Of a stretch of DNA of 64,000 bases, positions 43,944 through 52,042 are shown one piece after another. This DNA comes from Butyricicoccus sp. OM04-18BH (GTDB lineage Bacteria > Bacillota > Clostridia > Oscillospirales > Butyricicoccaceae). The stretch lies in assembly GCF_003481705.1 (NCBI RefSeq), contig NZ_QULN01000006.1, forward strand, positions 89,077 through 153,076, written 5' to 3'. Position numbers and translations under genes: made by a program. The notes beneath the pieces were generated by a model that was not told where the DNA came from, made no database searches, and saw only the letters and a program-made list of their open reading frames with translations. Within the stretch, counting starts at the first letter, position 1, and the number at the start of each line of letters is the position of its first letter.

Positions 43944-45713
43944 ATGAGCTGGAAAAAACGTGCGCTCGCGGCGGCGCTCGCCGGGCTGTGCCTGCTGTCG
44001 GGCTGTTCGCTGCCCGGCAGACAGCAGGACGAGGGGCCGAAGGATACGGTCGATGTATCGGACGCCTATTTCGGCCTTGCGTGGTACAAAAACGGCACGC
44101 TCAACCCGGTCACGGATACGGACAGCATCAATGCCATGCTGCGCGAGGCGCTGTACGAGGGGCTGTTCGAGCTGACGGACGACTTTACGCCGCAGAATGT
44201 GCTGTGCGAGGGCTACAGCGGCGACGGCACGACCTTCACCTTCACCATCAGGCAGGGCGTGAAGTTCTGGTCGGGGCAGACGCTGACCGCAGACGATGTG
44301 GTCGCGAGCTACCGCGCGGCGATGGACAGCGCCTCCTCGCCCTATCACAGCCGCCTTGCTGACGTGACGACGCTGGAATCGGCGGGCACCTATAAGGTGC
44401 GCATCGTGCTCTCCTCGCCCAATGCGGACTTTCCGCGCCTGCTGAACATCCCGGTTTACCGCAGGGGGAGCGCGGACAGCGGCAGCTTCGCCGACGGCAC
44501 CGGCCCATATGTGCCGGTCGAGAACGGCAGTGCGTACACGCTCGAAAAGAATGAAAACTGGCACGGCGGCTTTCTCGGCACCATCCGCCATATCGAGCTG
44601 GTCGGCATCACCCGGGCGGACGCGGCGGAGTCCAGCTTCCGGACGGGCGATGTGTCGGTCATGCGCAGCTCGCGCATCGCAGCCGACGACGAAACGACGG
44701 TCATCGGCGGTGCGGTCGACACGCTGCAAACACCGAGCACGGCGCTGCACTATATCGGCATCAACTACGCAAACGAACAGCTGAAGGACGCGAAGGTGCG
44801 ACGGGCGCTCTCTGCCGCCATCGGCCGCCGGGCGCTGTGCGAAACGCAGCTTCAAACGTTTGCGGACCCGGCCGTTCTGCCGGTCAATCCGCAGCAGCAG
44901 GTCTCGGGCGTGACGCTTTCGACCGAGGCGGACACCGCAGGCGCATATGAGCTGCTGCACAGCGAAACGGACGACAAAAAAGCGGACGATACGGCCGCTC
45001 GGGACAGTGCCGTGCAGACCGCGGCAGACGGGGACGTCACCATCTATTACGCGGAGGACGGCACGCCGCTGACCGACGATGAGGGCTATTACATCGACGA
45101 GGACGGCGACCGCGTGCTGAACGCCGAGGGCGAGCCGGTGAAAGACCCGTCTGCGCCGGCGCAGAGCGGCGAGGACACGCCCGCGACCGACGCGGCCGGG
45201 GAGCAGATCGTGCTGTCGCTGCATCTGCTCGTCAACGCGGACAACGCCTTCAAGGTCGCCGCCGCCGCGCAGCTCGCCGCCTCGTGGAACGCCGTCGAGG
45301 GCGTGAGCGTCACGGTGGACGCGGTAGACTACGAAACCTTCACCGCGCGCATCAGAGAAGGCTCGTTTGACCTGTATTACGGCGAAACGCGCCTTACGCC
45401 GGATTTTGATCTGCGGCCGCTGCTGACGCAGGGAGGCAGCCTGAATTTCGGCGGCTACCATGACCCGGACATGGAGAGAACGCTCGCCGCGGCGCGGAAA
45501 AGCGGCGACCGGAGCGCGCTCTGCAAGCAGTTCGCGGAGCAGATGCCCTTTATCCCGATCGCATTCGAGCGGGAGCAGGTCATCATCCGCAAAAATCTCA
45601 TCAACGGCTTCTCGCCTGCGCCGTACAGCGTATTTTTCGGCCAGGAAAACTGGACGCGCGTTTATGCTGCCGAGAGCAGCAGTGATGCGCAGACGGACGA
45701 GGCCGCGCAGTAA
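43944..45713 (+). CDS. Family 5 (peptide-type) solute-binding lipoprotein, orphan
   Basis: A 589-residue exported lipoprotein; the signal ends LLSGC. SBP_bac_5 features include LREALYEGLFELTDDF, FTIRQGVKFWSGQTLTADDVVASYR and RRALSAAIGRRALC. Such proteins bind peptides, nickel or other oligomeric solutes for ABC import, but no permease or ATPase gene is near. An acidic insertion (about residues 365-415) holds two similar units, YYAEDGTPLTDDEG and YYIDEDGDRVLNAEG, and an Ala/Pro/Thr-rich linker. ATG 43944 follows GAGGGAAC; an ATG at 43923 overlapping pgeF is less likely. Confidence 0.85.
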   Translation: MSWKKRALAAALAGLCLLSGCSLPGRQQDEGPKDTVDVSDAYFGLAWYKNGTLNPVTDTDSINAMLREALYEGLFELTDDFTPQNVLCEGYSGDGTTFTFTIRQGVKFWSGQTLTADDVVASYRAAMDSASSPYHSRLADVTTLESAGTYKVRIVLSSPNADFPRLLNIPVYRRGSADSGSFADGTGPYVPVENGSAYTLEKNENWHGGFLGTIRHIELVGITRADAAESSFRTGDVSVMRSSRIAADDETTVIGGAVDTLQTPSTALHYIGINYANEQLKDAKVRRALSAAIGRRALCETQLQTFADPAVLPVNPQQQVSGVTLSTEADTAGAYELLHSETDDKKADDTAARDSAVQTAADGDVTIYYAEDGTPLTDDEGYYIDEDGDRVLNAEGEPVKDPSAPAQSGEDTPATDAAGEQIVLSLHLLVNADNAFKVAAAAQLAASWNAVEGVSVTVDAVDYETFTARIREGSFDLYYGETRLTPDFDLRPLLTQGGSLNFGGYHDPDMERTLAAARKSGDRSALCKQFAEQMPFIPIAFEREQVIIRKNLINGFSPAPYSVFFGQENWTRVYAAESSSDAQTDEAAQ

Positions 45714-45737
45714 CCCGAAAGAAAAAGGAAATTCGAA

Positions 45738-46634
45738 ATGCAGGATACACAGAACAATCATCGCCTGCAGGGACACCTGCTCGGCGCATTCAGCGTGCTC
45801 GTCTGGGGCACGACGTTCGTCTCGACCAAGGTGCTGCTGCGCACTTTTTCGCCCATCGAGATCATGATCGCGCGATTTGCGCTCGGCTTTCTCGCGCTGC
45901 TCATCGTCGGACACGGCCTGATGCGTCCGCAGAAAAAATGGCATGAAGCGCTGTTCGCGGCGGCCGGACTGACCGGCGTAACGCTGTATTTTCTCATGGA
46001 AAATATCGCGCTGACCTATATCTCCGCCTCGCTCGTTGGCGTGATCGTGGCGGCGGCGCCGCTGTTCACGGCGCTCATCGCAGCCGCCTTTCTCAAGGAA
46101 AAGCTGTCGATCTGGTTTTTCTGCGGCTTTGTCTGCGCGATGACCGGCATCACGCTCGTGTCGCTCGCCGGTGTGAGCGAGCTGCACTTCAGTCCGGTCG
46201 GCGCGCTGCTGACCGTGGGCGCAGCCCTTGTCTGGGGTGTTTACTCGGTGCTCATCCGTGTGCTCGGTCACATGGGCTACCAGACCGTTCCGCTGACCTG
46301 CCGCATTTTCGGCTACGGCTTCCTGTTTCTGCTCATCCCGACGGCGATCGAGGGTCTCCCGGCCGGCATCGCGGCATGGGGCACGCCGGTGCATCTGGCG
46401 AACCTGCTGTTTCTCGGCCTGCTCGCGTCCGCGACCTGCTTTGTGACATGGAACCGCGCGGTCTTTCTGCTCGGTCCGGTGCGAACGAGCGTGTACATCT
46501 ACGCTTCGCCCGTCATCACCATCATCGCCTCCGCGCTCATCCTGCACGAGACTATGACGCCGGTGATGTGGGTCGGCACGGCGCTCGCCCTCGGCGGACT
46601 GATGCTGAGCGAGAAAAAAACAAAGAAATCATGA
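45738..46634 (+). CDS. EamA/DMT-family transporter
   Basis: A 298-residue carrier with ten helices in two EamA repeats, the first starting LGAFSVLVWGTTFVSTKVLL and the second near VGALLTVGAALVWGVYSVLI. Family members export or import amino acids, nucleosides or metabolites; the substrate is not known. It follows the solute-binding gene by 24 bases and ends at a terminator. Confidence 0.92.
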   Translation: MQDTQNNHRLQGHLLGAFSVLVWGTTFVSTKVLLRTFSPIEIMIARFALGFLALLIVGHGLMRPQKKWHEALFAAAGLTGVTLYFLMENIALTYISASLVGVIVAAAPLFTALIAAAFLKEKLSIWFFCGFVCAMTGITLVSLAGVSELHFSPVGALLTVGAALVWGVYSVLIRVLGHMGYQTVPLTCRIFGYGFLFLLIPTAIEGLPAGIAAWGTPVHLANLLFLGLLASATCFVTWNRAVFLLGPVRTSVYIYASPVITIIASALILHETMTPVMWVGTALALGGLMLSEKKTKKS

Positions 46635-46640
46635 TTTCTT

Positions 46641-46683
46641 ACTCCGGTTGCGCGATAGTTGGTTGTGCAACCGGAGTTTTTCT
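46641..46683 (+). terminator. Terminator after the EamA gene
   Basis: ACTCCGGTTGC and GCAACCGGAGT form an 11-bp stem with a longer loop and are followed by TTTTTC. Confidence 0.82.
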
Positions 46684-46715
46684 ATTATACTGAGCGCAGA
46701 AAAGGAGGAAGTGCC

Positions 46716-47063
46716 ATGGTAATGACACTGTATACGATCGTTCCAACGCTTGCCGTCATGGGCGTATCCGTTTATGTGCTCGTGCTGCTGATCCGGGCGC
46801 TGCGGAAATATCTGCGCACCGCGCCCGTCCGGGCGGAAAAGGCCGAGACCGCGAAAACGCTCGGCGCTGTGCTGAAGCAGCACCGAGGGGCGTGCAAAAT
46901 GACGCAGGAGTTTGTCGCGGAGTCGATTGGCGTGAGCCGGCAGGCGGTATCCAAGTGGGAGAGCGGCACGTCCGACCCGAGCACATCCAATTTGCTCGCG
47001 CTGGCGAAGCTGTTCGGCATCGACGCGAAGGAGCTGCTCGATGAGACGAAAAACGCAGAATAG
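46716..47063 (+). CDS. Membrane-anchored XRE-type HTH protein
   Basis: A 115-residue protein. An N-terminal helix, LYTIVPTLAVMGVSVYVLVLL, would anchor it in the membrane, followed by a basic segment and a Cro/CI-type HTH: LKQHRGACKMTQEFVAESIGV, SRQAVSKWESG and NLLALAKLFGIDAKELL. The usual order is HTH first and membrane helices last, so this reversed layout is notable. ATG 46716 follows AAAGGAGG. It is monocistronic between two terminators. Target genes are unknown. Confidence 0.85.
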   Translation: MVMTLYTIVPTLAVMGVSVYVLVLLIRALRKYLRTAPVRAEKAETAKTLGAVLKQHRGACKMTQEFVAESIGVSRQAVSKWESGTSDPSTSNLLALAKLFGIDAKELLDETKNAE

Positions 47064-47068
47064 TAAAA

Positions 47069-47107
47069 CGAAGGCACCGGTTTTTGATCGGTGCCTTCGT
47101 TCTTTTC
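47069..47107. terminator. Bidirectional terminator
   Basis: CGAAGGCACCG and CGGTGCCTTCG form an 11-bp stem followed by TTCTTTTC. It lies between the HTH gene and the converging DUF4349 gene. Confidence 0.85.
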
Positions 47108-47109
47108 TG

Positions 47110-48033
47110 TTATTTCTTCTCTTCTTTTTCGGGCGGAACGAGGGGCTGTGCGGCCTGTGCCGCCCACTCGGCCTCGCGCTTTTTCCGGCGCTTTTTCGTG
47201 ATCACAACGGCTGTGCCGCCGCCTGCCGCGAGCAGCAGAACGACCGGCCAGAACATGACGATGCCGAGAATGAGCGCGCGGACCGAATCGACCAGACCGC
47301 GCGTGCCGGTCTTTGCCGCCTGCGTCAGCTGCGCGCCGAAGCCGCTGCCCTCGGGGGTGGCGGTCAGAGTCTGCACCTCATCGAGCGTGACGGAAAAGGT
47401 CGAGAAGCCGACCAGATCGTCATAATGACGCTTGGAGCCGGTCAGCGAGTCGATCTCATATTCGCAGTCCGCGAGCGCGTTTTCGAGCGAAATGATGTCC
47501 TCCATTTTGCCCGCCTGATCGAGCAGGGCGAGCAGACGCTCGTGCTTGGTCTGGAGCGTGGCGAGCCGGGTCTCGATGTCGGTATACTGCTCGGTGATGT
47601 CCTCGCTCGAACGGGAGGAGTAGACCACATGTGCGCGGTCGCCGAGCTGCGCGTAAAACGTCTCGAATTTTTCCTGCGGAATGCGCAGGGTGTAGTAGGC
47701 CGAGCGGCTGCCCTTGTCGCCGGAAAGGCTGCTCGACTCGATGTAGCCGCCGGTCTCGGCGGTCAGTTTTTCCAGATCAGCGGAGGCCGCGTCGAAATTC
47801 TGCGTCTCAAGCGTTAGATCGGCGCGCAGGATGAGCTTGGCGTTCTGCCGCACGGCGGAAAAATCCGCAGAGCCGCCGTCGGCGGTATCGGCGCTCTCCG
47901 CCCAGCCGTTCGTATCCATGGACATATCTCCGGCCGCCGCCGAGGCAGACGAAGCATCGCCGGAGCCTGCGCCGCCGCAGGCGGAAAGCGTGAACAGCAG
48001 AGCGAGAAGCAGGGGAAGCAGTCGTTTTTTCAT
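47110..48033 (-). CDS. DUF4349 lipoprotein
   Basis: A 307-residue lipoprotein with lipobox LSAC, a Ser/Ala-rich linker, and a DUF4349 domain: LILRADLTLETQNFDAASADL, GGYIESSSLSGDKG, TLRIPQEKFETFYAQL and DLVGFSTFSVTLDEV. A central coiled coil (IETRLATLQTKHERLLALL) and a C-terminal membrane helix with a basic tail follow. Being tethered at both ends is typical of this family; function unknown. ATG 48033 is chosen over a GTG three codons earlier because of the GAGGTG spacing. Confidence 0.85.
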   Translation of the reverse strand: MKKRLLPLLLALLFTLSACGGAGSGDASSASAAAGDMSMDTNGWAESADTADGGSADFSAVRQNAKLILRADLTLETQNFDAASADLEKLTAETGGYIESSSLSGDKGSRSAYYTLRIPQEKFETFYAQLGDRAHVVYSSRSSEDITEQYTDIETRLATLQTKHERLLALLDQAGKMEDIISLENALADCEYEIDSLTGSKRHYDDLVGFSTFSVTLDEVQTLTATPEGSGFGAQLTQAAKTGTRGLVDSVRALILGIVMFWPVVLLLAAGGGTAVVITKKRRKKREAEWAAQAAQPLVPPEKEEKK

Positions 48034-48048
48034 AACAGACACCTCGTT

Positions 48049-48480
48049 TCACGGGTTGCGCGGCGGAGAGCCGCCATGGTTTTCTCTTGTTACCCGGTTA
48101 GACGAGGAAGGCTTCGGGTCGGTTCCCGGATTTTTCCGTTTTGTAAACAATTCTTTTGCGCCGATATAGAGCAGCAGCACGCCGAACAGCCGCCGGAGCA
48201 GGGAGGTGTCCGTCCCGGCGGCGGCAAACGAGGCGAGGAGCGAGGTCATCGCGCCGAACGGCACGCAGAATTTGACCGCGCCGCGGTCGATGAGATGGTT
48301 TTTCAGGTGGGAGACGAGCGCGGCCGGGGCGCAGGCGAGGAAATACAGCAGATTGATGCCTCCGGCGGTAAACTGCGGCATATCCTGCACGAGCGTCAGC
48401 CAGAGCAGCAGCAGCGAGCCGCCGCCGATGCCGCAGCCGCTCAGCACGCCGGTCAGCAGACCGACCACGAACGCGCTCAC
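48049..48480 (-). CDS. TSUP (TauE/SafE) transporter, C-terminal half
   Basis: A 143-residue membrane protein with four helices. FVVGLLTGVLSGCGIGGGSLLLL is the conserved half-repeat start of the TauE/SafE family of sulfite, sulfonate or sulfoacetate exporters. It begins with GTG in a four-base GTGA overlap with the stop of the preceding half, so the two are translated together and should assemble into one carrier. Most homologues are single proteins of about 250 residues. Confidence 0.85.
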   Translation of the reverse strand: MSAFVVGLLTGVLSGCGIGGGSLLLLWLTLVQDMPQFTAGGINLLYFLACAPAALVSHLKNHLIDRGAVKFCVPFGAMTSLLASFAAAGTDTSLLRRLFGVLLLYIGAKELFTKRKNPGTDPKPSSSNRVTRENHGGSPPRNP

Positions 48481-48836
48481 AGCAGCAGCACCGCCCGGAT
48501 GCCGCCGTACAGGATGAGCAGGGCGAAGGCACGGCGCAGCCACAGCGTGCGCAGCCGCCCGAAGATGCGTCCGGCGAGCACGCCGCCTGCCGCGCCGCCC
48601 AGAAGATAGCCGAGCGAGGACGAAACCGGCAGGCCGCCCCGGACATAATACACCGCCGCCGACAGGGCGCACAGCGGAAAGATCACCGCGACCGAGGTCG
48701 CGAAGGCCTGCTTTTCCTCCATGCCGCACCATTTCGTGAAGAGCGGCACGAGGAACAGGCCGCCGCCTGCCCCGAAAAAGCCGTTCGCCGCTCCGGCGAG
48801 CGCTCCTGTCACAGCAAGTCTTGCATTTCTGCGCAA
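48477..48836 (-). CDS. TSUP (TauE/SafE) transporter, N-terminal half
   Basis: A 119-residue membrane protein with four helices and the matching half-repeat ALAGAANGFFGAGGGLFLVPLF. The best start is TTG 48836, about seven bases after GGAAGGGG; that ribosome site lies in the 3' arm of the recX terminator. With the overlapping downstream gene it forms a split transporter. Substrate is likely a small sulfur or organic anion, but this is not determined. Confidence 0.82.
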   Translation of the reverse strand: MRRNARLAVTGALAGAANGFFGAGGGLFLVPLFTKWCGMEEKQAFATSVAVIFPLCALSAAVYYVRGGLPVSSSLGYLLGGAAGGVLAGRIFGRLRTLWLRRAFALLILYGGIRAVLLL

Positions 48837-48877
48837 AAAATCACCCCTTCCGCACAAAAGTGTGCGCGGAGGGGGTG
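48835..48877 (-). terminator. recX terminator overlapping the TSUP ribosome site
   Basis: On the minus strand CACCCCCTCCGCGCACA pairs with TGTGCGGAAGGGGTG (one bulge) and is followed by ATTTTTTG. The last TTG is the proposed start codon of the next gene. Confidence 0.75.
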
Positions 48878-48881
48878 AAGA

Positions 48882-49349
48882 TTATTCGTCGATGTCGAGA
48901 GATGCGCCGTATTCCTCGAGAGCGTTTTTGATGTCGCCCCACGAAAAACCGCGTCGCTGCAGGGCGGCGACCGCCTTGTCGACTTCCTTCCGGTCGGAAA
49001 GGTCGCCGTGCAGCCGCTTTTCGAGCAAGGAAAGCATCTGCGGCAGGGCAGGGGAGAAAAGCTCCATCGCGGCGTCCGCGTCCTCGCGCGAAATGCCGCG
49101 CCGGGAAAGCTCCTGACGGATGCGCGCCGCGCCGTAGCCGCGCCGGGCATAGCTGCGCACGACACTCTCCGCGAACTGCCCGTCGGAGAGCAGGCTGCGC
49201 TCGGTCAGCCACGCGAGCGCGTAATCCGCGGCCTCCTCGTCGTGCCCCTTGGCGAGCAACTTGCCGCGCAGCATTTTCGCGCTCAGCGCACGGCAGGAGA
49301 GCTGCTTTGCGGCGGCGTCCAGCGCTGCGCGGTACTTATCCTCGTTCAT
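48882..49349 (-). CDS. recX: Regulatory protein RecX
   Basis: A 155-residue helical-repeat protein that binds RecA filaments and limits recombination. Patterns such as [43 protein letters not shown] and [21 protein letters not shown] show the three tandem three-helix repeats. It overlaps the recA stop by four bases, so the two are made together. Confidence 0.93.
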   Translation of the reverse strand: MNEDKYRAALDAAAKQLSCRALSAKMLRGKLLAKGHDEEAADYALAWLTERSLLSDGQFAESVVRSYARRGYGAARIRQELSRRGISREDADAAMELFSPALPQMLSLLEKRLHGDLSDRKEVDKAVAALQRRGFSWGDIKNALEEYGASLDIDE

Positions 49350-50515
49350 TCTTCGTCGTCGAGGTCGTCAAAATCGTCCGCGTCGATCGAAACCGCCTTG
49401 GCAGACGACGGCTTGGGTGCGGCAGGCTTCTCTGCCGGTGCGGTCGCGACGCTCTCGGACAGCTTGACAGCCGCGCCTGCGGAATTTTTGGAGCGTTCCT
49501 CCTCGACCTTGATCATGATCTCGCGCTGTACCGCATCGGCGATGTCCGGATGCTCCTTGAAGTACTGCTTGGCGGCGTCGCGGCCCTGACCCAGACGGGT
49601 ATCGCCCATCGAGAACCAGGCGCCCGACTTGTTGACCAGACCGTATTTGACGCCGAGATCGACCAGCTCGCTCGTGCGCGAGATGCCCTCGCCGTACATA
49701 ATGTCGAACTCGGCCTCCTTGAAGGGGGGCGCGACCTTGTTCTTGACGACCTTGACACGGGTATGGCTGCCGATCAGCTCGGTGCCGTTTTTGAGGTGCT
49801 CCATGCGGCGGACCTCCATGCGGACCGAGGCGTAGAACTTGAGGGCGCGGCCGCCGGTCGTGACCTCCGGGTTGCCGTAGATGACGCCGACCTTTTCGCG
49901 CAGCTGGTTGATGAAGATCGCGACGCACTGGCTCTTTGCGATCGAACCGGCGAGCTTGCGCATCGCCTGGCTCATCATGCGGGCGTGCAGGCCGACGAAG
50001 GAGTCGCCCATTTCGCCCTCGATCTCGGCACGGGGGGTCAGCGCCGCGACCGAGTCGATAACGACGATGTCGACCGCGCCCGAGCGCACGAGCGCCTCCG
50101 CGATGTCGAGGCCCTGCTCACCGGTGTCCGGCTGCGAAACCAGCAGGCTGTCGATGTCAACGCCGAGCGCCTTGGCGTAGACCGGGTCGAGCGCGTGCTC
50201 CGCGTCGATGAATGCCGCCGTGCCGCCGAGCTTCTGCGCCTCTGCTACGCTGTGCAGAGCGACCGTGGTCTTACCGGAGGACTCAGGTCCGTAAATCTCG
50301 ATGATACGGCCGCGCGGCAGGCCGCCGATGCCGAGCGCGAGGTCGAGGCCGATCGAGCCGGTCGGGATGTGCTCGACCGTCATGCCGGTGTTTTCGCCGA
50401 GGCGCATGACCGAGCCCTTGCCGAACTGCTTTTCGATCTGGCTGAGCGCGTTGGCGAGCGCTTTCTTTTTGTCCGTTGCCGGTGCAACCGGCTCAAGCTG
50501 CTTTTTCGTAGCCAT
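49346..50515 (-). CDS. recA: Recombinase RecA
   Basis: A 389-residue DNA strand-exchange ATPase. Walker A is GPESSGKT at 76-83, followed by [14 protein letters not shown], Walker [10 protein letters not shown], loop L1 [19 protein letters not shown] and loop L2 [22 protein letters not shown]. The tail is Ala/Pro-rich and ends in a strongly acidic [13 protein letters not shown] LexA-type site and promoter lie upstream. An AGAGGAGG site precedes the ATG. Confidence 0.98.
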   Translation of the reverse strand: MATKKQLEPVAPATDKKKALANALSQIEKQFGKGSVMRLGENTGMTVEHIPTGSIGLDLALGIGGLPRGRIIEIYGPESSGKTTVALHSVAEAQKLGGTAAFIDAEHALDPVYAKALGVDIDSLLVSQPDTGEQGLDIAEALVRSGAVDIVVIDSVAALTPRAEIEGEMGDSFVGLHARMMSQAMRKLAGSIAKSQCVAIFINQLREKVGVIYGNPEVTTGGRALKFYASVRMEVRRMEHLKNGTELIGSHTRVKVVKNKVAPPFKEAEFDIMYGEGISRTSELVDLGVKYGLVNKSGAWFSMGDTRLGQGRDAAKQYFKEHPDIADAVQREIMIKVEEERSKNSAGAAVKLSESVATAPAEKPAAPKPSSAKAVSIDADDFDDLDDEE

Positions 50516-50539
50516 AAATTAGCCTCCTCTATGGAAAAT

Positions 50540-50555
50540 AGGGGCGCGCGCCCCT
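50540..50555. promoter_or_regulatory. 16-bp GC palindrome in the recA leader
   Basis: AGGGGCGCGCGCCCCT is a perfect palindrome in the 5' untranslated region, 15 bases ahead of the ribosome site. It could be a leader hairpin that shields the 5' end or a protein-binding site. Confidence 0.45.
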
Positions 50556-50574
50556 CTCGGTTTTCGATAAGACC

Positions 50575-50625
50575 ATTATAGCAGGATGCCGAACGGAACG
50601 CAAGAAAAAATCGAACATTTGTCCG
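50575..50625 (-). promoter_or_regulatory. recA promoter with LexA (DinR) box
   Basis: On the minus strand TTGCGT (50598-50603) and TATAAT (50575-50580) are 17 bases apart. CGAACATTTGTCCG (50612-50625) matches the Gram-positive LexA consensus CGAACNNNNGTTCG with one mismatch and lies just upstream of the -35. Confidence 0.78.
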
Positions 50626-50647
50626 ATAAAATAAAATGGTAAAAATT

Positions 50648-50671
50648 ACACTCCCTCTGGTGAGGGAGTGT
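50648..50671. repeat. 24-bp palindromic flank, left of repeat copy C
   Basis: ACACTCCCTCT and AGGGAGTGT form a hairpin around a short loop. The same 24 bases recur, with one change, at 50929-50952 on the other side of the 256-bp element. Confidence 0.8.
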
Positions 50672-50927
50672 TCAGTCTGTCGATAAAGTTTATTTTCATG
50701 CAGGAACGGCAGCCGCGCGGTAGCGCGCATGAAAAAGCGTTTGCGTAGCAAATGCACGAGCCCGTAGGCCTCTATCCTCAAAAATATTTAATGAGAGCAA
50801 CCGGGGGCGTGTACCTCGGTTTTCGTACTCTAAGAGGGAGAAAGTTTCCGTATGGGAACTTTCGGACGTCCGTGTTTTGCGAAGTCAAAACACAGATTGT
50901 CGGAAAAACGAAGTTTTTCGACAGTCT
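50672..50927 (-). repeat. Structured interspersed repeat, copy C (256 bp)
   Basis: This is a full-length copy in the opposite orientation to copy B, with ends TCAGTCTGTCGA and TTTCGACAGTCT forming near-inverted terminal repeats. Conserved inner hairpins include TGTCGAAAAAC/GTTTTTCCGACA, TGTGTTTTG/CAAAACAC and GCATTTGC/GCAAACGC. It separates the recA promoter from the 3' end of prmC. Short open frames inside are not supported as genes. Confidence 0.87.
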
Positions 50928-50928
50928 C

Positions 50929-50952
50929 ACACTCCCTCTGGGGAGGGAGTGT
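50929..50952. repeat. 24-bp palindromic flank, right of repeat copy C
   Basis: This is a 23/24 match to 50648-50671. It lies 8 bases past the prmC stop and may double as the prmC transcript end. Confidence 0.8.
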
Positions 50953-50959
50953 CAAGAGG

Positions 50960-51841
50960 TTATTTTGTCAGATCGTCGTCCTCGCGCGGTGAGCGGCCGA
51001 TGACGATACGCGGCACGCCGGCATCATCTTTTTCGATGCAGACGTCGGAGAAACCGTACTTTTGCAGGATCTCAGCGACCGCATCGGCCTGCTTCCAGCC
51101 GCATTCAAACAGAAGAATGCCGCCGTGGGCGAGGGTATCGCTCCAGTTTTCGCAGATGGCGCGGTAAAAGTCCAGACCGTCCACGCCGCCGTACAGCGCC
51201 TCGTGCGGCTCGAAATCCGCGACGCTGTGGTCGAGCTGCGCCATTTCGCTGCGCGTGATGTAGGGCGGATTGGAAACGATGATGTCGAAGGGGCCGACGC
51301 CGCCCGGGGGCGGCATGGTCGCGTCCGCCTTCATGGCGAGCAGACGGCCGCTCACGCCGAGCCGGTGTGCGTTCTCGCGCGTCAGGCGCAGCGCGCCGTC
51401 CGACAGGTCGACCGCGAGCACGCGCGCGTCCTCGACCTCGTGCGCCGCTGCGATGCCGATGCAGCCGGAGCCGCAGCACAGGTCGAGGATACGCGGGGAA
51501 ATGCGCGGCTTCGCCTGCTCGATGGTCAGCTCGCACAGCTTTTCCGTGTCCGCGCGCGGGATGAGCACGGACTTGTCCACGCGGAAGGTCAGTCCGTAAA
51601 AGTCCCATTCGCCGAGGATGTAGGCGAGCGGCTCGCCGCCGAGCACGCGGTCGCATAGGATGTTCGCGTAGTCCACCGTCGCGTTGTCCAGATAGGAATG
51701 CGCCCAGGCGGCGGTATGGGCGCGGTCGGCATGACACGCCACGGCCGTCAGCTCGCGCGCGGTCATCGAGGGCTGCGGGTCGCCGCCGTCGCGCAGCCGA
51801 TGAAACAGCTGAAGATATACGTCATTGATCGTCTTTGCCAC
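50960..51841 (-). CDS. prmC: Peptide chain release factor N5-glutamine methyltransferase
   Basis: A 293-residue SAM-dependent enzyme that methylates the GGQ glutamine of release factors. It shows PLAYILGEWDFYGLTFRV, LIPRADTEKL, the SAM site ILDLCCGSGCIGIAAA and the catalytic IVSNPPYITRSE. The start is taken as GTG 51841 (VAKTINDVYLQ), where family similarity begins; upstream in-frame ATGs include MAQRAVKG right at the promoter. prfA, its frequent neighbour, is not here; prfB lies 47 kb away. Confidence 0.94.
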   Translation of the reverse strand: MAKTINDVYLQLFHRLRDGGDPQPSMTARELTAVACHADRAHTAAWAHSYLDNATVDYANILCDRVLGGEPLAYILGEWDFYGLTFRVDKSVLIPRADTEKLCELTIEQAKPRISPRILDLCCGSGCIGIAAAHEVEDARVLAVDLSDGALRLTRENAHRLGVSGRLLAMKADATMPPPGGVGPFDIIVSNPPYITRSEMAQLDHSVADFEPHEALYGGVDGLDFYRAICENWSDTLAHGGILLFECGWKQADAVAEILQKYGFSDVCIEKDDAGVPRIVIGRSPREDDDLTK

Positions 51842-51917
51842 AGGAGCACCCCCGAAAACCGGTTTTTTCTTTCCGCAGGAGCAGGAGCCGATGCCTTTTA
51901 CTGCTCTTTGAGCCATT

Positions 51918-51946
51918 ATTATAGCAGACTTCACAGCTATTCTCAA
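51918..51946 (-). promoter_or_regulatory. Promoter of prmC
   Basis: On the minus strand TTGAGA (51941-51946) and TATAAT (51918-51923) are 17 bases apart. The leader to the GTG start is about 70 bases. Confidence 0.75.
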
Positions 51947-52007
51947 GGCAGGAAGAGCCGTGTTTTCAAAAAACGACAAAATCCGCAGGGGGAGGACCGT
52001 GTTTTTC

Positions 52008-52036
52008 TTGACAGTTTGACGAACAGGCTTTACAAT
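52008..52036 (+). promoter_or_regulatory. Promoter upstream of the rny leader
   Basis: Perfect TTGACA (52008-52013) and TACAAT (52031-52036) are 17 bases apart, about 350 bases upstream of rny. The predicted start is near 52043. Confidence 0.75.
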
Positions 52037-52042
52037 TAGATG

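Noticed and set aside
43944..45713. Assignment of the binding protein to a nickel or oligopeptide importer
   Set aside because: No ABC permease or ATPase lies nearby and ligand residues could not be judged, so only the broad family is given.
50752..51003. Short frames inside and beyond repeat copy C
   Set aside because: No ribosome site or credible start; similar frames recur only because the repeat recurs. Kept as an observation on the repeat, not as a gene.
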